Part shown: positions 1-11,747 of the stretch, piece after piece | Layout: each line of letters begins with the position of its first letter | Position numbering within the stretch: position 1 is the stretch's first letter | The notes under the pieces: generated by a model | The model's database searches: none | What the model saw: the letters and a program-made list of their open reading frames with translations, nothing else | What the model was told of the DNA's origin: nothing | Assembly (NCBI RefSeq): GCF_031755915.1 | Contig: NC_083387.1 | Span: 5,360,501 to 5,424,500 of the forward strand | Direction: 5' to 3' | Length of the DNA stretch: 64,000 bases | From: Ziziphus jujuba | Taxonomy: Eukaryota > Streptophyta > Magnoliopsida > Rosales > Rhamnaceae | Made by a program: the position numbers and the translations under genes

Positions 1-55
1 AGATCCGGGCTAATATAATACGGGTTTAGGAGCAGGTCGTCCTAGGTTCGTATCA
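1..55 (+). mobile_element. 3' end of a gypsy-family LTR, cut by the window edge
   Basis: These 55 bases are identical to the last 55 bases of the 5' LTR of the gypsy element at 45.3-51.8 kb, and differ at one base from its 3' LTR. The copy ends in the canonical CA at 55. The next bases are not a primer-binding site, so this is the 3' LTR or a solo LTR of another copy. The target duplication would be ATACT (56-60), whose partner lies outside the window. Confidence 0.9.
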
Positions 56-606
56 ATACTCTTATATCGAAATTAAATATTTTTACTTTTTTTTATTTTA
101 TGTTATTTCTTTCTTTTCTTCACCCGACTGTTCTCTTCTCTTTCATCACCCTTCCCTAAAGCTGGCTCATCTTTCCTCATTCATCCATCAAGCTTTCTTC
201 ACTTAGTTGCCCTTTTGCCAAACAGCGTCGTTTCGTCTCTCCGATCACCAAAATCCCATACAAAGGAAGAAATTGATGGTTTGGAATTTGAAATTAGGGT
301 ATTGTGAAGAAGGAGGACGTGGATTTGTATACGAAGCTCAAAGGTGGTACTACATGGCGGAAGCAGATGCCTAAGCTTGCTGTTTCACTTGGCCTCTCTA
401 ATAAAATACTTGGTCTGTTTGCTTCATTTTTCCTTTGACTTTTCGATTTAAGTGGTTTTAAGGGTTTATTTAAAACATTTGTGGGGTGTGTTTTTTTTTT
501 TTTTGATTGCTTTTGGGATAAGTTGGAATCGAAATTAGGGTTATGTTTTTTTGTTTTTGCTATTTTTGTAATTTTTTTCCTTATGCTTTTGTAATTTTTG
601 TTTTAG
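56..606. other. AT-rich DNA, no gene recognised
   Basis: T-rich stretches with no coding pattern I can name. It may hold decayed upstream sequence of the PHYLLO fragment that follows, but I could not place a first exon or a start codon. Confidence 0.5.
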
Positions 607-2159
607 GTAGTGTTCAGTGTGCGATTTGACGGTCTGATAATGGAAATCGACAAGGATTCAGGAATGGAGGACGAGGGTTTTGTGGTGGAGACTTGAATTA
701 CACATACTCTACCCCCGGCATTGACGCTTGAGAAGGGATTAGGGAGTATCAAAGATGCTATGGGGAAGTTGAAGCTGAATCCTCCTTCTACCTCCAATGG
801 GTTCTTTCGGTTTCAGGTACTGGAAAATTCCGTAAGACTTTGCTGTTTTGATACTATGTCATTTTGTTTGGTTTTCATTTCATATGTGCTTCTGTGAGGA
901 TTTCTAAAGGTCGCTGTGCCTTCCAATGCGAAAGCTTTGGATTGGTTTGCCTGTCAGTCAAAGTCTTGCGAGGTTTTCCCTTTGTTTTTATGTCGAAGGA
1001 AACAGAAAATCCTGATTGTATGTGAATGAAATGTTGAAGTGTGGCAATTTTGCCACTTGATGGTGCATGTCACCGGCTTGCATGCACACCTTGGTATCAA
1101 ATCCTTTCCTTTTATGAGTTTATATTTTTTTGTATGTTTTTAATTTATGCAAGGTATATTTTGATAATGTTTTGTGCCTAAGTTATGTATGCAAAAGTAT
1201 AGGCAAAATTATGCACAAAAGAGTAGGAATGTTATGCTTGAAATGCCTATGGTGCTGGATTCATAATTTCCAGCAACATAGTTCCACTATTTATCTTATA
1301 TCTCAGGTTGCAAATGGAGTTTTGGGCTGCAATTTTGAGGGATGTCTACAGACATATATAGAAGACTATGGTTCAAATTTCAGGTCCAAATGACATGGGA
1401 AAGTCCATTTTCTATTCCAAACAGATTGCTGTATCTGATGGGCCCAGTATGCAGAGTATGGGTCAGCTTTGGAGCTGTTTGGCCAATGATCCGGTTCCAG
1501 AACTTTCCTAGCTCTTGGAACAATATTTATTGATGACCAAGGATGTTTCAAACCAAGTTTCATAAGCAGATACAAAGGGGAACTAAGTAGGTGAAGCTAG
1601 TTTGGTTGTTTACCCAAACTAGTTAAACAATAGGAACTTAGTTCAAAACCATGTGCCACTTTTTACTATATTTGGAATAGACATGTTGCAGCTGGTTTTT
1701 GACTCTTTTGTGTATGAAAAGTTAGGTGTTGACCATTTTACTTTTTTTAAATTTCAAATACTTTACTCATTTTGTAAGCTCACATGCTTGGCATGTGTGA
1801 ACTAGTTGTAATTTCAAGCTTATATTGTAAAATGAATGAAATGGCTAGACATCTAAGCCTCATTTTCAAAACCTAACGTGGTCCCCTTCTTCTCATCTCT
1901 TCTTCAACACCTTAGAACACTTTAGGAACCCTAAAAACCAGAAAACACCATAACCAAAACCTAAAAACACAACTCACACACAACCATTCCCAAGAGCATC
2001 ACCAAAAGCTTGCTTGTTGCTAACACTTCAAGCTAGCTTGCTCTTGGTCATAACCTTCTCACCCCAACATGAAACTGTTGGAGTTTTTGGAATTGGGTCT
2101 ACTGTTCACTTTACACGGAGTTCTTCTTCTATCTCAGGAGAGAAGACAATGACCAAAAG
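607..2159 (+). pseudogene. PHYLLO: PHYLLO 5' fragment (MenF/isochorismate synthase part), broken
   Basis: PHYLLO is a multidomain plant enzyme of phylloquinone (vitamin K1) synthesis; its N-terminal part resembles MenF/isochorismate synthase. Two exon-like stretches match the start of that part. Exon A ends at 816 with ..NGFFRFQ, and exon B runs from 910 (VAVPSNAKALDWF) to about 2159 (GVFGIGSTVHF, then SGEKTMTKR). A 93-bp GT-AG intron (817-909) separates them. Lesions: an in-frame TGA in exon A after FVVET, a frame change near 995 before SKETENP, and a 1,038-bp solo LTR inside exon B. The reading frame resumes across the LTR when one target-duplication copy is dropped. No later MenF, MenD, MenC or MenH sequence is seen, so this is a truncated, dead copy. 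The assignment comes from recognising the conserved N-terminal motifs; I am fairly sure. Confidence 0.72.
1032..2069. mobile_element. Solo LTR inside the PHYLLO fragment
   Basis: A 1,038-bp insert begins TGTTG and ends CAACA, the usual inverted ends of plant LTRs. It is flanked by the 5-bp direct repeat TGAAA (1027-1031 and 2070-2074). No internal region, primer-binding site or second LTR is present, so it is the solo LTR left by recombination between two LTRs. The TGTTG..CAACA ends and 5-bp duplication fit Ty1/copia, but the family cannot be set from the LTR alone. Confidence 0.85.
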
Positions 2160-5100
2160 GTTTAGATTCTCGTATCTCTTATTTCGCACTCATCAAAAGT
2201 GTCTCCTATGATGATTTAGAGGTTGCATTTGGTTTTTGTTGTTTGTTGTCTGTTTTTCATTATATATATATATATATATGTAAAAGTAATTTTAACTTTA
2301 TTAGAACAAGCGTTCCTTTTTTCCTATTGCGCTTGATGGCTGAACTGGTTAAAGTTGGGGGTTTGTAATACGGTTCCCCAACTCCATAAAAGAAAATATT
2401 GCCCTTTGAATAGTTAGTATGAAAGATGGACGTTTCAAACTTCTATTTGGAGGGTCATGGACAATTTTGGAGCTATTGAGACTTACGGCTTACCCTATTC
2501 CATTGACATCAAGGTGCAGGAGGTTATGTAATGATTTTTTTAAGTGGCTTTAGGCTAACGAGCGGAATATGTGTTGAATAAGAACCCAAGATTTGTTAGT
2601 TATTTTGTTGAAAGGTCTATTTGGAAATGACACGGCAGAAATTAAATTGAATATTAACGTGAACTCTTCATTGGCAATTATGTAAGGAATGTTTCAACAT
2701 ATATGCTAAAGGCTCTAAAACATTTTATGAAATTTAGAATAATTTTGTCCATTTATTGGAAATTTGTGGTTGGTATGAAAAATTGATTAAGTATTGATGG
2801 TTAGTTGCTTATGGTTATGCATCTAATTATGATGCAAAATCTGTTGCCTTTAAGGTTCCTGCATGTTTGATAATTTGCATTTGGTATTGCAAATATGATG
2901 CATACTGTAGTGGCAATTTTTTTATCTGCATTTAGGTGTACATTGTTTCGCATGGATACTTGGGTCTTTTAGATTTGTATGAATCTTTTCCTTGATAGCT
3001 TTAAAAATGGTAGCTAGATGCTATTAAATTTCAGTAATATTTGTGGTTTCTCCATAGATAGAACAAATGAGCTCTTGCAAAATAAGGGTAAAACTTCGAC
3101 TGTTCATTAGTCACGGTTTTGCATGTGATAGTTATTTAATTTATTGCTTTACATAGTTGCATTTGATACTTATTTAATGTATGTCTTTGCTGTACTTAGT
3201 TGCCTGGTACCATTGCTTATCTTTTTATTACCGTAGTTGTGTTGTGTAATGGTATGCTTTTTCTTATTCTTCTACTGTTTGTTATTTATTTATTTTTATT
3301 AATTTTTGGTTATTGGCATTCCAAAGCATTGTTGAATGTTCATGTTGATGTTTTGTTTGATTTGTTGCATCTGTGATGTGTAGTTTGTTCTCTGCTACAT
3401 GTTTTGTACTTGTTAGATTACTGGTGGATGAATTTGATGCTGCACTTTGGAAGGTTGTTAGAGGTTGACAAGGAAGTAGCAAAAGAATTTGATGGAAAAC
3501 ATTTTCACATTCTTCCTTTTTTTGCTGCTTTGGAGATTTGGGCATCCTTTAGCAAATCAGTCTATGAGATTGGATTTTGGTTCTTTACAATTCATAGAGA
3601 GTAAGGGATATTACTAGGTATGAGCTATTGCCTCAATTGTTAGATTTGAACCTTTATACTTCTTTATGGATACTCTAGGTATTTAATTATTTTCTTTGAA
3701 ACTTGTATGCTAAATATTGTAACTAACTGTAGATATTTCGTTTGATTTCATCCAGGTATCAAATCGGTCTCTATTTTAGTGGAGGTGCGTTGTATGCTTT
3801 TAATGCTGTCACTAAAGTTTGGCATTATACCAATTGTGGTGCCAGTTGGTGTTCGAGATTTTGACATTGATGGGGAACATTGGGTCAATTCGGGATTGAT
3901 ATCAACAGAGGCTTTTGTAGCAGCTGTAATATTCTCTAGTTTTTATTCATAAAACACTTGTACAATTTCCTCTTGCTAATTCAGATTTTGTTTTTAGTTT
4001 TTGTACATGATTCTCGTGTCAAGATGATGTGTAAGGACCCAATTTCATTATTAAATTCTCCATATTATTTGATATGTGGAAAAGCAATAAATAAGAAGGA
4101 TGAGAATTTAAATGGATGGTAATTGAGTTCTCAAATATTGGCTATCTAGTTTCTTACCATTAGAACTTGATTGAATGGTATGCATTGAAATGTAGTTAGT
4201 TTTAGATTGTAGACTATTCCCAGCTTGCAAGTTTCTTCCAATCACTTTTAAAATGCGGCTCCATGGTAGTATGTCCAAACGAGAGTTGTTAGGAGGGAAT
4301 TAATTGTGCACTTGTAGAAACTATTTAAATAAATGGATATGAAAGTGTGAAATAAATGTAACAGTTTCCCATTTGTCATCTACCCTCATTTCTCATTAAC
4401 TGTCGAATAAAGTGGAAAATATTAAAACAATTTTTTTTTACCATCTCTCATTTCTCATCTACCTTCATTAACTTCTATCCCTCTCTCTTACTCTCCCTAC
4501 TACCACATTAAATGAATCCTATGTGTCTTCCTCTCTCTTTCTCTTTTGTTGGTTACATACCTTTCAGCCTTTCTTCGCACTGACGAACCATTGCAGAAAA
4601 CACAATACTACCTTCAGTTCAGTTCACTCTCCCTGCATACCCCCAACCTGTTGTGATAACAACAAGACTAAAAATCTTCATTGTGGAGCCCATACACTTC
4701 AAAAGGATGTAATTAGATTGTACGTTTCTGCAGATCAGAGTTAAAGATTTTTTGGTATGTGTATATATATATATATATAAATATATGTACAAATATGTAT
4801 ACATTTTTCCCTTATATTGGATTCATTGTTTGTCATGTTTTGACATGATATATAAGTGCAAGTTCTATGTTGGTGCTATTTTATGTAAAACAATCCATAA
4901 ATGGTTCGAAAATTTCCATTTGAAAATTACAACCTTTGTTTGTTACATACGGTTCATCAGTAATTATGAAACACTTGCTTGTTGAAAAAGTTTAACGGCT
5001 GTTCCATCTGAATATTTAATTTTTCCATTTTCTAAAAGCAAACCGATTGGACAATTGAATTTGTCCACTTCTCTAATGTTATTGTAAACGAATGACTTGC

Positions 5101-5279
5101 TAAATGTAACTATATTTATGATGTTTAACAAAATAATCCACAGAACACCACATTGTCAACATTGCATCCATTTAAGCTAACGTTATGTTATGATTTAGCA
5201 CATATGCCACAAATTTGACATCTTAATCTACTTGATCCACTATGTCTGTCTAGAGTAGCTATTCTACTAGGTGTTAATA
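2160..5279. other. Non-coding, AT-rich, with (AT)n tracts
   Basis: No convincing exon chain. (AT)n microsatellites lie near 2262-2280 and 4757-4785. A stretch near 3760-3940 has modest coding character (an open run including VPVGVRDFDIDGEHW), but I cannot assign it to a family. It could be later intron or exon debris of the gene copy upstream, or an old transposon. Confidence 0.5.
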
Positions 5280-5510
5280 TACAACATTTAAAATGCATTT
5301 GTACTCATTTACAGAAAATGCATTTGTATTTTATCTTTACTCATTTACTGAAAATACATTTGTATTTGTATTTAAAATGCTATTCTACTCATTTGCATTT
5401 AAAATGCTATTCCACTAGGCGTTAATAACATAATTGTTTGGCTTATTTTCTGTACTCATTTACTGAAAATGCATTTGTATTTTTTCATTACTTTTGCTTC
5501 AGGATTATAG
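5280..5510. repeat. Imperfect short tandem repeat upstream of the MULE gene
   Basis: The phrase ACTCATTTACTGAAAATGCA followed by TTTGTATTT recurs with small changes about four times in 230 bp. It sits about 130 bp before the transposase start and may be a subterminal repeat of the MULE; no terminal inverted repeat was found to prove that. Confidence 0.55.
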
Positions 5511-5634
5511 TTAAACCTTACAGTAAAGATTCTACGATTGCAATTATTTTTAGTCATATGACCTCACGAATTACCACAAGTTTGTGACAAGGAGATACTT
5601 AGTATGTTTTGAATTGGTAAACCCTTTGTGCTCA

Positions 5635-8248
5635 ATGTCACAAATTTTAGTTTTACTGTTCTATGATGGAACATGGAGTGTATGTTCTGAAGGTACTTGG
5701 AGATACCAACGTCAAAGAACGAAGATTATACGTATCAAAAGGAATTGTACATTGGCAGAACTTGAAGATGTTGTCTACAACGCTCTCAACTTAGATTTTA
5801 CACAACATCAATTAATCTTCAAGTTCATATACCATGTGTGTTTATCATGTGAGCCGTACGTTGTGGAAAATGATGAAGACCTACAAAGTTTTATAGAAGA
5901 GTATAGTTCACACAGACCTCAAGACAGATCTCCACTTGTTGTTGATGTGTTATCCAGGGTTCTACAGAGTATTAATATTGCTGGATGTGTTGTGAATAGG
6001 ATACCTACAAGTTCAGGATTTATGACTATTTCCCCACTATCTGCAGTTCCCGAGACAGCTACTTGTACCTCTGATGCTGACATGCAATCGTCAGTGACCG
6101 AACTTCATGTGCCGGAAACTCAACCTGGATTCTCTGGAAATCAAATTTGTGAAAACAATCTGCAATCTGTGGAACATGATCATGATAATGAGTGCTTCAA
6201 CATTAATGATATGAATGAATATCATGGACATGATTATGATCAAGATGAACAATTTGAGGATGAGGTCAACACTGATCGTAGTGAAGATGGGTTACGTGGC
6301 ATTTGTTAAACCCAACATTCGGGACTTTCAGCTGGTGATAGTCGACATGGTGAGTCTCCTTATGGTAATAGTCCAATTGATAATGTGAATGATGATGTAC
6401 TTGCTTCTCCTTGTACCGAAAACCATTTGGACATTCAACAGGATTCTACCGCATCCATGGCTGAACTTAGGGTTAACCGTTGCTTCTCATCTGTCAATGC
6501 CCATGAAATCATTCGAATCAACCAACTCTTTGCGAGTAAGAATGCGCTACAGAAGAAGATTAGTCTTTATGCACTAAGGAGAAATTTTGAATTCAAGGTT
6601 AAGAAGTCAGATAGAGTCCGATATAAGGTTGTATGTGCAAACGACAATTGCATGTGGCGAATGCGTGCTACTAAACTACATGGTGATAATACAAAGGCCT
6701 TCATGATTAGGGCCTTCAAGGATGAGCATATTTGCTCTTTAAATATCATGAAAAGGGATCATCGTCAAGCAACAAGTTCAGTTATCGGAGACATCATCCT
6801 GCCAATGTTTGATGGGATTTTAAGGCAATACAAACCTCGAGATATCGTGCGTGACATTCGCTCTAATTACGGAGTAAACATAAGCTACAACAAAGCATGG
6901 GCCGCTAAGGAAGTTGCACTATCAGGTTTGTGGGGCACGCCAGAAGATTTATATGCAAAACTTCCTTTATGGAGTCACATTTTGAAGAGTAAAAATCTGG
7001 CACGTTTACTCGAATTGAAACTGACAATCAAAACAGATTTTTATATTTTTTTCATGGCACTTGGAGCTAGCATTAGAGGGTTTCAGCATATGCGGAGAGT
7101 CATAACTGTCGATGGAACTACACTGAAGAATAGATATAAAGGTTTGTTATATATTGCATCATGTTTGGATGGGAACAATCAAATTTATCCATTTGCTTAT
7201 GGAATAGGCCCTGGGGAGATGGATGCGGCTTACATGTGGTTTTTTGAAAGCTTTAAAGAAGTGGTTGGGAATGATTCGAATATAGCTTTTATATCGGATA
7301 GACACAAGAGCATTGCAAAAGCAATACGTATAGTTTTCCTTAATAATCACCATGGCCACTGCACATATCATCTTGGTACAAATTTATGTGCTAAGAAGTT
7401 TAAAGGTAATGTCAATGCGATTATATCAACTTTTAATGATGCAGCTAGAGCATATATTGTTGAGGATTTTGATAAGGTCATGCAGCTTTTAGAAGGGGTT
7501 AGTATTGAAATTGTACAATATCTCAAGGATGCAAGTCCTGCAAAATGGGCTAGATCACATTTTCCGAGCAATAGATACAACATAATGACAACTAACATCG
7601 TAGAGAGCATGAACTCTGTGCTTATTGATGCTAGGGATAAACTTGTTTTGCCATTACTAGATCACATTCGTGATGTCTTACAAAGGTGGTGGTATGAACG
7701 TCGAACTAATGCAGCTGCAATGCAAACTCCTGTTACTAATTGGTTGGAAAATATCATGCAAGAGTGCTCAAATAATGGCAGAGGCTTACGTGTTATTCCA
7801 ATGAACTTATATGAGTTTCAAGTTGTTAGCCATGGCATGTTCGTTGGAGTTGTTAACTTAGAAAATAAGACGTGCTCATGCAAGGAATTTGACATTGATG
7901 GATTTCCTTGTGTCCATGCAATTACAGGATGTAAGCATCGACATATTTCTCCATATCCTTTGCTCGGCGCATTACTCAGTTGACTCACTGTGTGATGCAT
8001 ATTCGGAAACCATATATCCACTTAGAGATAAATGTCAGTGGCATGCTCCACAAGATGTCATAAACCAGGTTGTACTTTCACCTCAAATTGGAAAACAGTC
8101 AGGAAGACCGAGAAAGAAGAGGATTCAATCTCAAGGAGAGGAGAGTCATCAATATAGATACGGGAGGTGCAAACAGATTGGTCACAGCAGCCGATCATGC
8201 TTCACCGCCGTACCTCTTGATGGCACTACCAACCAACAGCACCATTGA
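5635..8248 (+). pseudogene. Mutator-like (MULE) transposase mudrA, decayed
   Basis: MudrA-type transposases cut and paste Mutator-like DNA elements. I place the start at ATG 5635 (MSQILVLLFYDGTW), which opens a PB1-like N-terminal domain of about 90 residues. An acidic D/E/H-rich linker follows, then the MULE DDE core (ITVDGTTLKNRYKG, with the first Asp, near 7105; FISDRHKSI, with the second Asp, near 7290) and a SWIM zinc finger, CSCKEF..FPCVHA, near 7870-7920. A zinc knuckle RCKQIGHSSRSC follows at about 8165-8205. Lesions: in-frame TAA at 6307-6309, a one-base frame change between about 7935 and 7980 (the C-terminal part reads on in the next frame to 8248), and the first Cys of the knuckle is Tyr. 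Total length about 870 codons, normal for the family. No terminal inverted repeats or target duplication were found, so the element boundaries are open. Confidence 0.88.
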
Positions 8249-8706
8249 ACCGAAGGCCCATCAATCGCGCAATGCTATATTAAGACAATGGGGCCATGTT
8301 ATACGGTATGCGTGTGTATGTAATGTAGTTAGGAATGCAATTAGTTGCTCAACCGCGTAACATGTGTTTTGGCATAATAGACGTTGGTTTTATGTGTTCT
8401 TTTGTAATCAAATTCATCTGTCGTATTGTTTTGATAACATATCATTCTGTGTTCAGTTTTTGGTTCAGTTGTTTGTATGTTTTTTACTGTTGCACGGATG
8501 TATTACTGCCCAATGGTAATGACCGATGCATCGTCGGTAATTGACATTTGTACACCGTCGTAAAATAATCACCACAATTCCATCCGACAACTTCAATCAT
8601 GTGTGTTCCAACCAATAACATGCTAAATGTAGCATTATTAATGATAACTTCTGACAAAGTAAGAGATCAAACGACATTAATAAATGAAAATGTTCAATTT
8701 ATTTTT
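8249..8706. other. Spacer between transposase and fold-back array
   Basis: No gene. Two diverged copies of the array motif (GGTAATGACCGATGC and TCGGTAATTGAC) occur at about 8514-8542. The motif therefore begins to appear shortly after the transposase coding region, before the array proper. Confidence 0.6.
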
Positions 8707-8715
8707 GCTTCAAAC

Positions 8716-9890
8716 ATTACCGTAGGTTTCATCGGTAATTACCGAAACCCCAGTGGTAATCACATTTTACCAATGTTATGGCCCCCACCAGTCTCCCAAT
8801 GTGTGTTAAATGCAAGAACATGGAAAATATGGATGGTTACATGATCGTAAGGAGAGAAAACCCCAAAATCTCCGAAAAAGTTCTCAAATTGGAAAAAAAA
8901 ATACAATTACTGTATACCTTCGGTAATTACCGATTACACATTCGGTAACCAACATATACTCTCTAGAAAAATTACCGTAGGTTTCATCGGTAATTACCGA
9001 AACCCCAGTGGTAATCACATTTTACCAATGTTATGGCCCCCACAAGTCCCATAATGTGTGTTAAATGCAAACACATGCAAAATATGGATTATTAAATGAT
9101 CCTAATGAGAGAAAAGCCCAAAATTGCTTAAAAAGTTCTCATATTGCCAAAAAAATACGATGAATGTAGACCTTCGGTAATTACCGATGAAACCTACGGT
9201 AATCAATTTATACTTTCTGGAAAAATTACCGTAGATTTCATCGGTAATTACCAAAACCCAAGTGATAATCACATTTTACCAATGTTATGGCCCCCACAAG
9301 TCCCATAATGTGTGTTAAATGCAAACACATGCAAAATATGGATTCTCAAATTATCCTAAGGAGGGAAAACCCTAAAATCTCTGAAAACGTTCTCAAATTG
9401 GCTAAAAAAATACGATGACTGTAGATCTTCGATAATTACCGATGAAACCTACGGTAATCAATTTATACTCTCTGGAAAAATTACCTTAGATTTCATCGGT
9501 AATTACCAAAACCCAGTGGTAATCACATTTTACCAATGTTATGGCCCCCACAAGTCCCATAATGTGTGTTAAATGCAAACACATGCAAAATATGGATTCT
9601 CAAATTATCCTAAGGAGGGAAAACCCCAAAATATCTGAAAATGTTCTCAAATTGGTGAAAAAAATATGATGACTGTAGACCTTCGATAATTACCGATGAA
9701 ACCTACAGTAATCAATTTATACTATCTGGAAAAATTACCATAGGTTTCATCGGTATTACCGAAACCCCAATGGTAATCACATTTTACAAATTTTTTTGGC
9801 CCCCACAAGTACCCTAATGTTTGTTAAATGCGAAAACATGCAAAATTTAGATTCTTCAATGATCCTAAGTAAAAAAAACCCAACAGTTTG
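8716..9890 (+). repeat. Left half of the array: direct units of ~254 bp
   Basis: Units begin with ATTACCGTAGGTTTCATCGG or a near copy at about 8716, 8972, 9225, 9480 and 9734, a spacing of 253-256 bp. Each unit carries the block with GTAATCACATTTTACCAATG, then TGTGTTAAATGCA, and ends with a second, inverted motif TACCGATGAAACCTACGG. So every unit also has its own small inverted repeat. The last unit is the most diverged. Confidence 0.85.
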
Positions 9891-9939
9891 GAAAATTTTG
9901 ACACTTTGATAACTTTTTTTCGATCTTTCGGGGTTTGTT

Positions 9940-10590
9940 CTCCTTACGATCAATGACGAATCCATATTTTGCATGTTGTTCCATTCAACACACATTAGGG
10001 GATTTTTGGGGCCTAAAAAATTGGTAAAATGTGATTACAATAGTGGTTTCGGTAATTACCGATGAAATCTACGGTAATTTTTCCAGAGAGTATAAATTGA
10101 TTATCGTAGGTTTCATCGGTAATTACCGAAGGTCTGCAGTAATCATATTTATTTTTACAATATGAGAACTTTTTAAGCAATTTTGGGCTTTTCTCTCATT
10201 AGGATCATTTGATAATCCATATTTTGCATTTTTTTGTATTTAGCACACGTTAGGGGACTTGTGGGGCCCAAAAAATTGGTAAAATGTGATTACCATAGAG
10301 GTTTCGGTAATTACCGATGAAACCTATGGTAATTTTTCCAGAGAGTATATGTTGGTTACCGAAGGTGTAATCGGTAATTACTGAAGGTATACAGTTATCG
10401 TATTTTTTTTTTCCAATTTAAGAACTTTTTCAGAGATCTTGGGGTTTTCTCTCCTTACGATCATGTAACCATCCATATTTTCCATGTTCTTGCATTTAAC
10501 ACACATTAGGGGACTGGTGGGGGCCATAACATTGGTAAAATGTGATTACTAGTGGGGTTTCGGTAATTACCGATGAAACCTACGGTAATG
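9940..10590 (-). repeat. Right half of the array: the same ~254-bp units, inverted
   Basis: Reverse-complement copies of the same unit end at about 10078, 10332 and 10590. The outermost right unit matches the outermost left one (8716-8960) closely, sharing for example the GATCGTAAGGAGAGAAAACC block in complement. The sides carry unequal unit numbers (about five left, about three right), so the inverted repeat is imperfect near its centre. Confidence 0.82.
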
Positions 10591-10593
10591 TTT

Positions 10594-11408
10594 GAAGCCA
10601 CTACTGAGTGCGAATTCCCACTTCATAAACTGTATTCCAGATCCATCGAAGTTAAACTCCAGTACTTCTGGATTGTTGGACACAACTTGTCTGCAAAGTA
10701 GGTGATGCACTACCTGACCAAAGAACCAGAGGTTCTTCATGTCAAGTAATGTCCAAAACATGTTTGTCTATACTTTTCAGTTGCTCACTTGTGAGGACGC
10801 TTGTAATTACTTTGTTCGCTTCTATTGGATTCCCAAATGAATGTGCCCTAACTTTAAATATATCGGCATCTTGAAAGATCCGTTCCTTTGGAGCATCAAT
10901 GGGTTGCAAAATGAATTACGTAAATGGAACTGACGTCAACAATTTAATCATACCTTATTTTTCCACCCTAACTTGATAATAATAATTTCCAACTAAATCT
11001 TAAGACATATGGGTTCACATTTTTGCACAAGTGGTAATTACCGATGTAACCATCGGTAATCAACCTACAATGAACTAAAAAAATCCCAATGGCCTATCGG
11101 CAATTACCGATGGCCATTGGGTGAAGTTTTTCTTGAGTTTTCACATTCATGAATAAATACTGATAGATGTCTTATCGTTTACCGCACAAAACAACATAAA
11201 TGAATATAAAACTTACCATATCAGATGGGGGAGAGGAAAGTGGAACGTGCCCTCGAAGTTTGGCTCTTTCCGTCCCAGCTTTGGATTTCTGCCTAGTAGT
11301 TCGTTGACGCTTAGAGTCGGGTGCTGCTATGCTACCACCGCATCTCTTACTTTCCACCTTCTTACCTCCCTTCTTCGGTTGACGTCATAAGTTCCTCTTT
11401 GGTGCCAT
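10594..11408 (-). pseudogene. Antisense DUF1985 / Ulp1-protease-like gene fragment in the MULE
   Basis: Read on the minus strand, an ATG at 11408 opens a basic, nuclear-signal-like exon (MAPKRNL, then KKGGKK and SKRQRTTRQKSK). It runs to a GTAAGT donor, exon end 11217, with a TGA at codon 8 (11385-11387). Further on, 10761-10594 reads FWTLLDMKNLWFFGQVVHHLL..VLEFNFDG..MKWEFALSSGFK. This has the pattern of DUF1985, a plant domain usually found N-terminal to Ulp1-like cysteine proteases carried by transposons. The reading stops where the fold-back array begins. No Ulp1 catalytic His-Asp-Cys region is present. The intron between the exons also contains the palindromic motif (11033-11120). MULEs that carry Ulp1-like genes are known (KI-MULEs); this looks like a broken relative. 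Confidence 0.62.
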
Positions 11409-11715
11409 TATAAAGTATAACCTACAAATGTACATTGACAACATCAATAAATTTTTATCTACCTTTAACCACATTGTCAACTATGTATACATATATAAAT
11501 ATCCGCAATCTTCAATTTCATACGCTCTCTTCCTAAGGATATTGTGTATGCTATCTACAAAACATTTACTGAACATTTACTGTATAGCAGTGTGTTTACT
11601 TCTAAATCTTTCTATCTTCTTCTTCTTCTTTAATTTTTTTGTTCTTTTTTGGGGATAAAGTGTTTGCGTGTTTGCTTCTAGCTAACCATGTACCTAAAAT
11701 TTTATACACCGATCT

Positions 11716-11747
<32 letters not shown>

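Larger units (their letters stand above)
8707..10598. repeat. 1.9-kb fold-back array (giant inverted repeat)
   Basis: The outer ends are exact inverted copies: GCTTCAAACATTACCGTAGG at 8707 and its reverse complement ending at 10598. Similarity continues inward on both sides, with the centre near 9650, so the arms could pair into a hairpin of several hundred bases. The repeated core is TCGGTAATTACCGA, itself a perfect 14-bp palindrome, beside CCTACGGTAAT or its complement. It lies between the MULE transposase and the antisense Ulp1-like fragment, and diverged motif copies extend to about 8520 and 11130. No target duplication flanks 8707/10598, so this is probably part of the larger MULE, not an independent insertion. 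Confidence 0.85.

Noticed and set aside
1130..1533. Short open frames between the PHYLLO pieces
   Set aside because: They lie inside the solo LTR and have no coding character.
5584..5634. Earlier GTG start for the MULE transposase
   Set aside because: Plant nuclear genes start with ATG; ATG 5635 opens the conserved N-terminal domain.
8716..10590. Regularly spaced repeats that might suggest a CRISPR array
   Set aside because: The unit is about 254 bp, similar throughout, palindromic and arranged as an inverted repeat in a plant transposon; there are no unique spacers and no cas genes.
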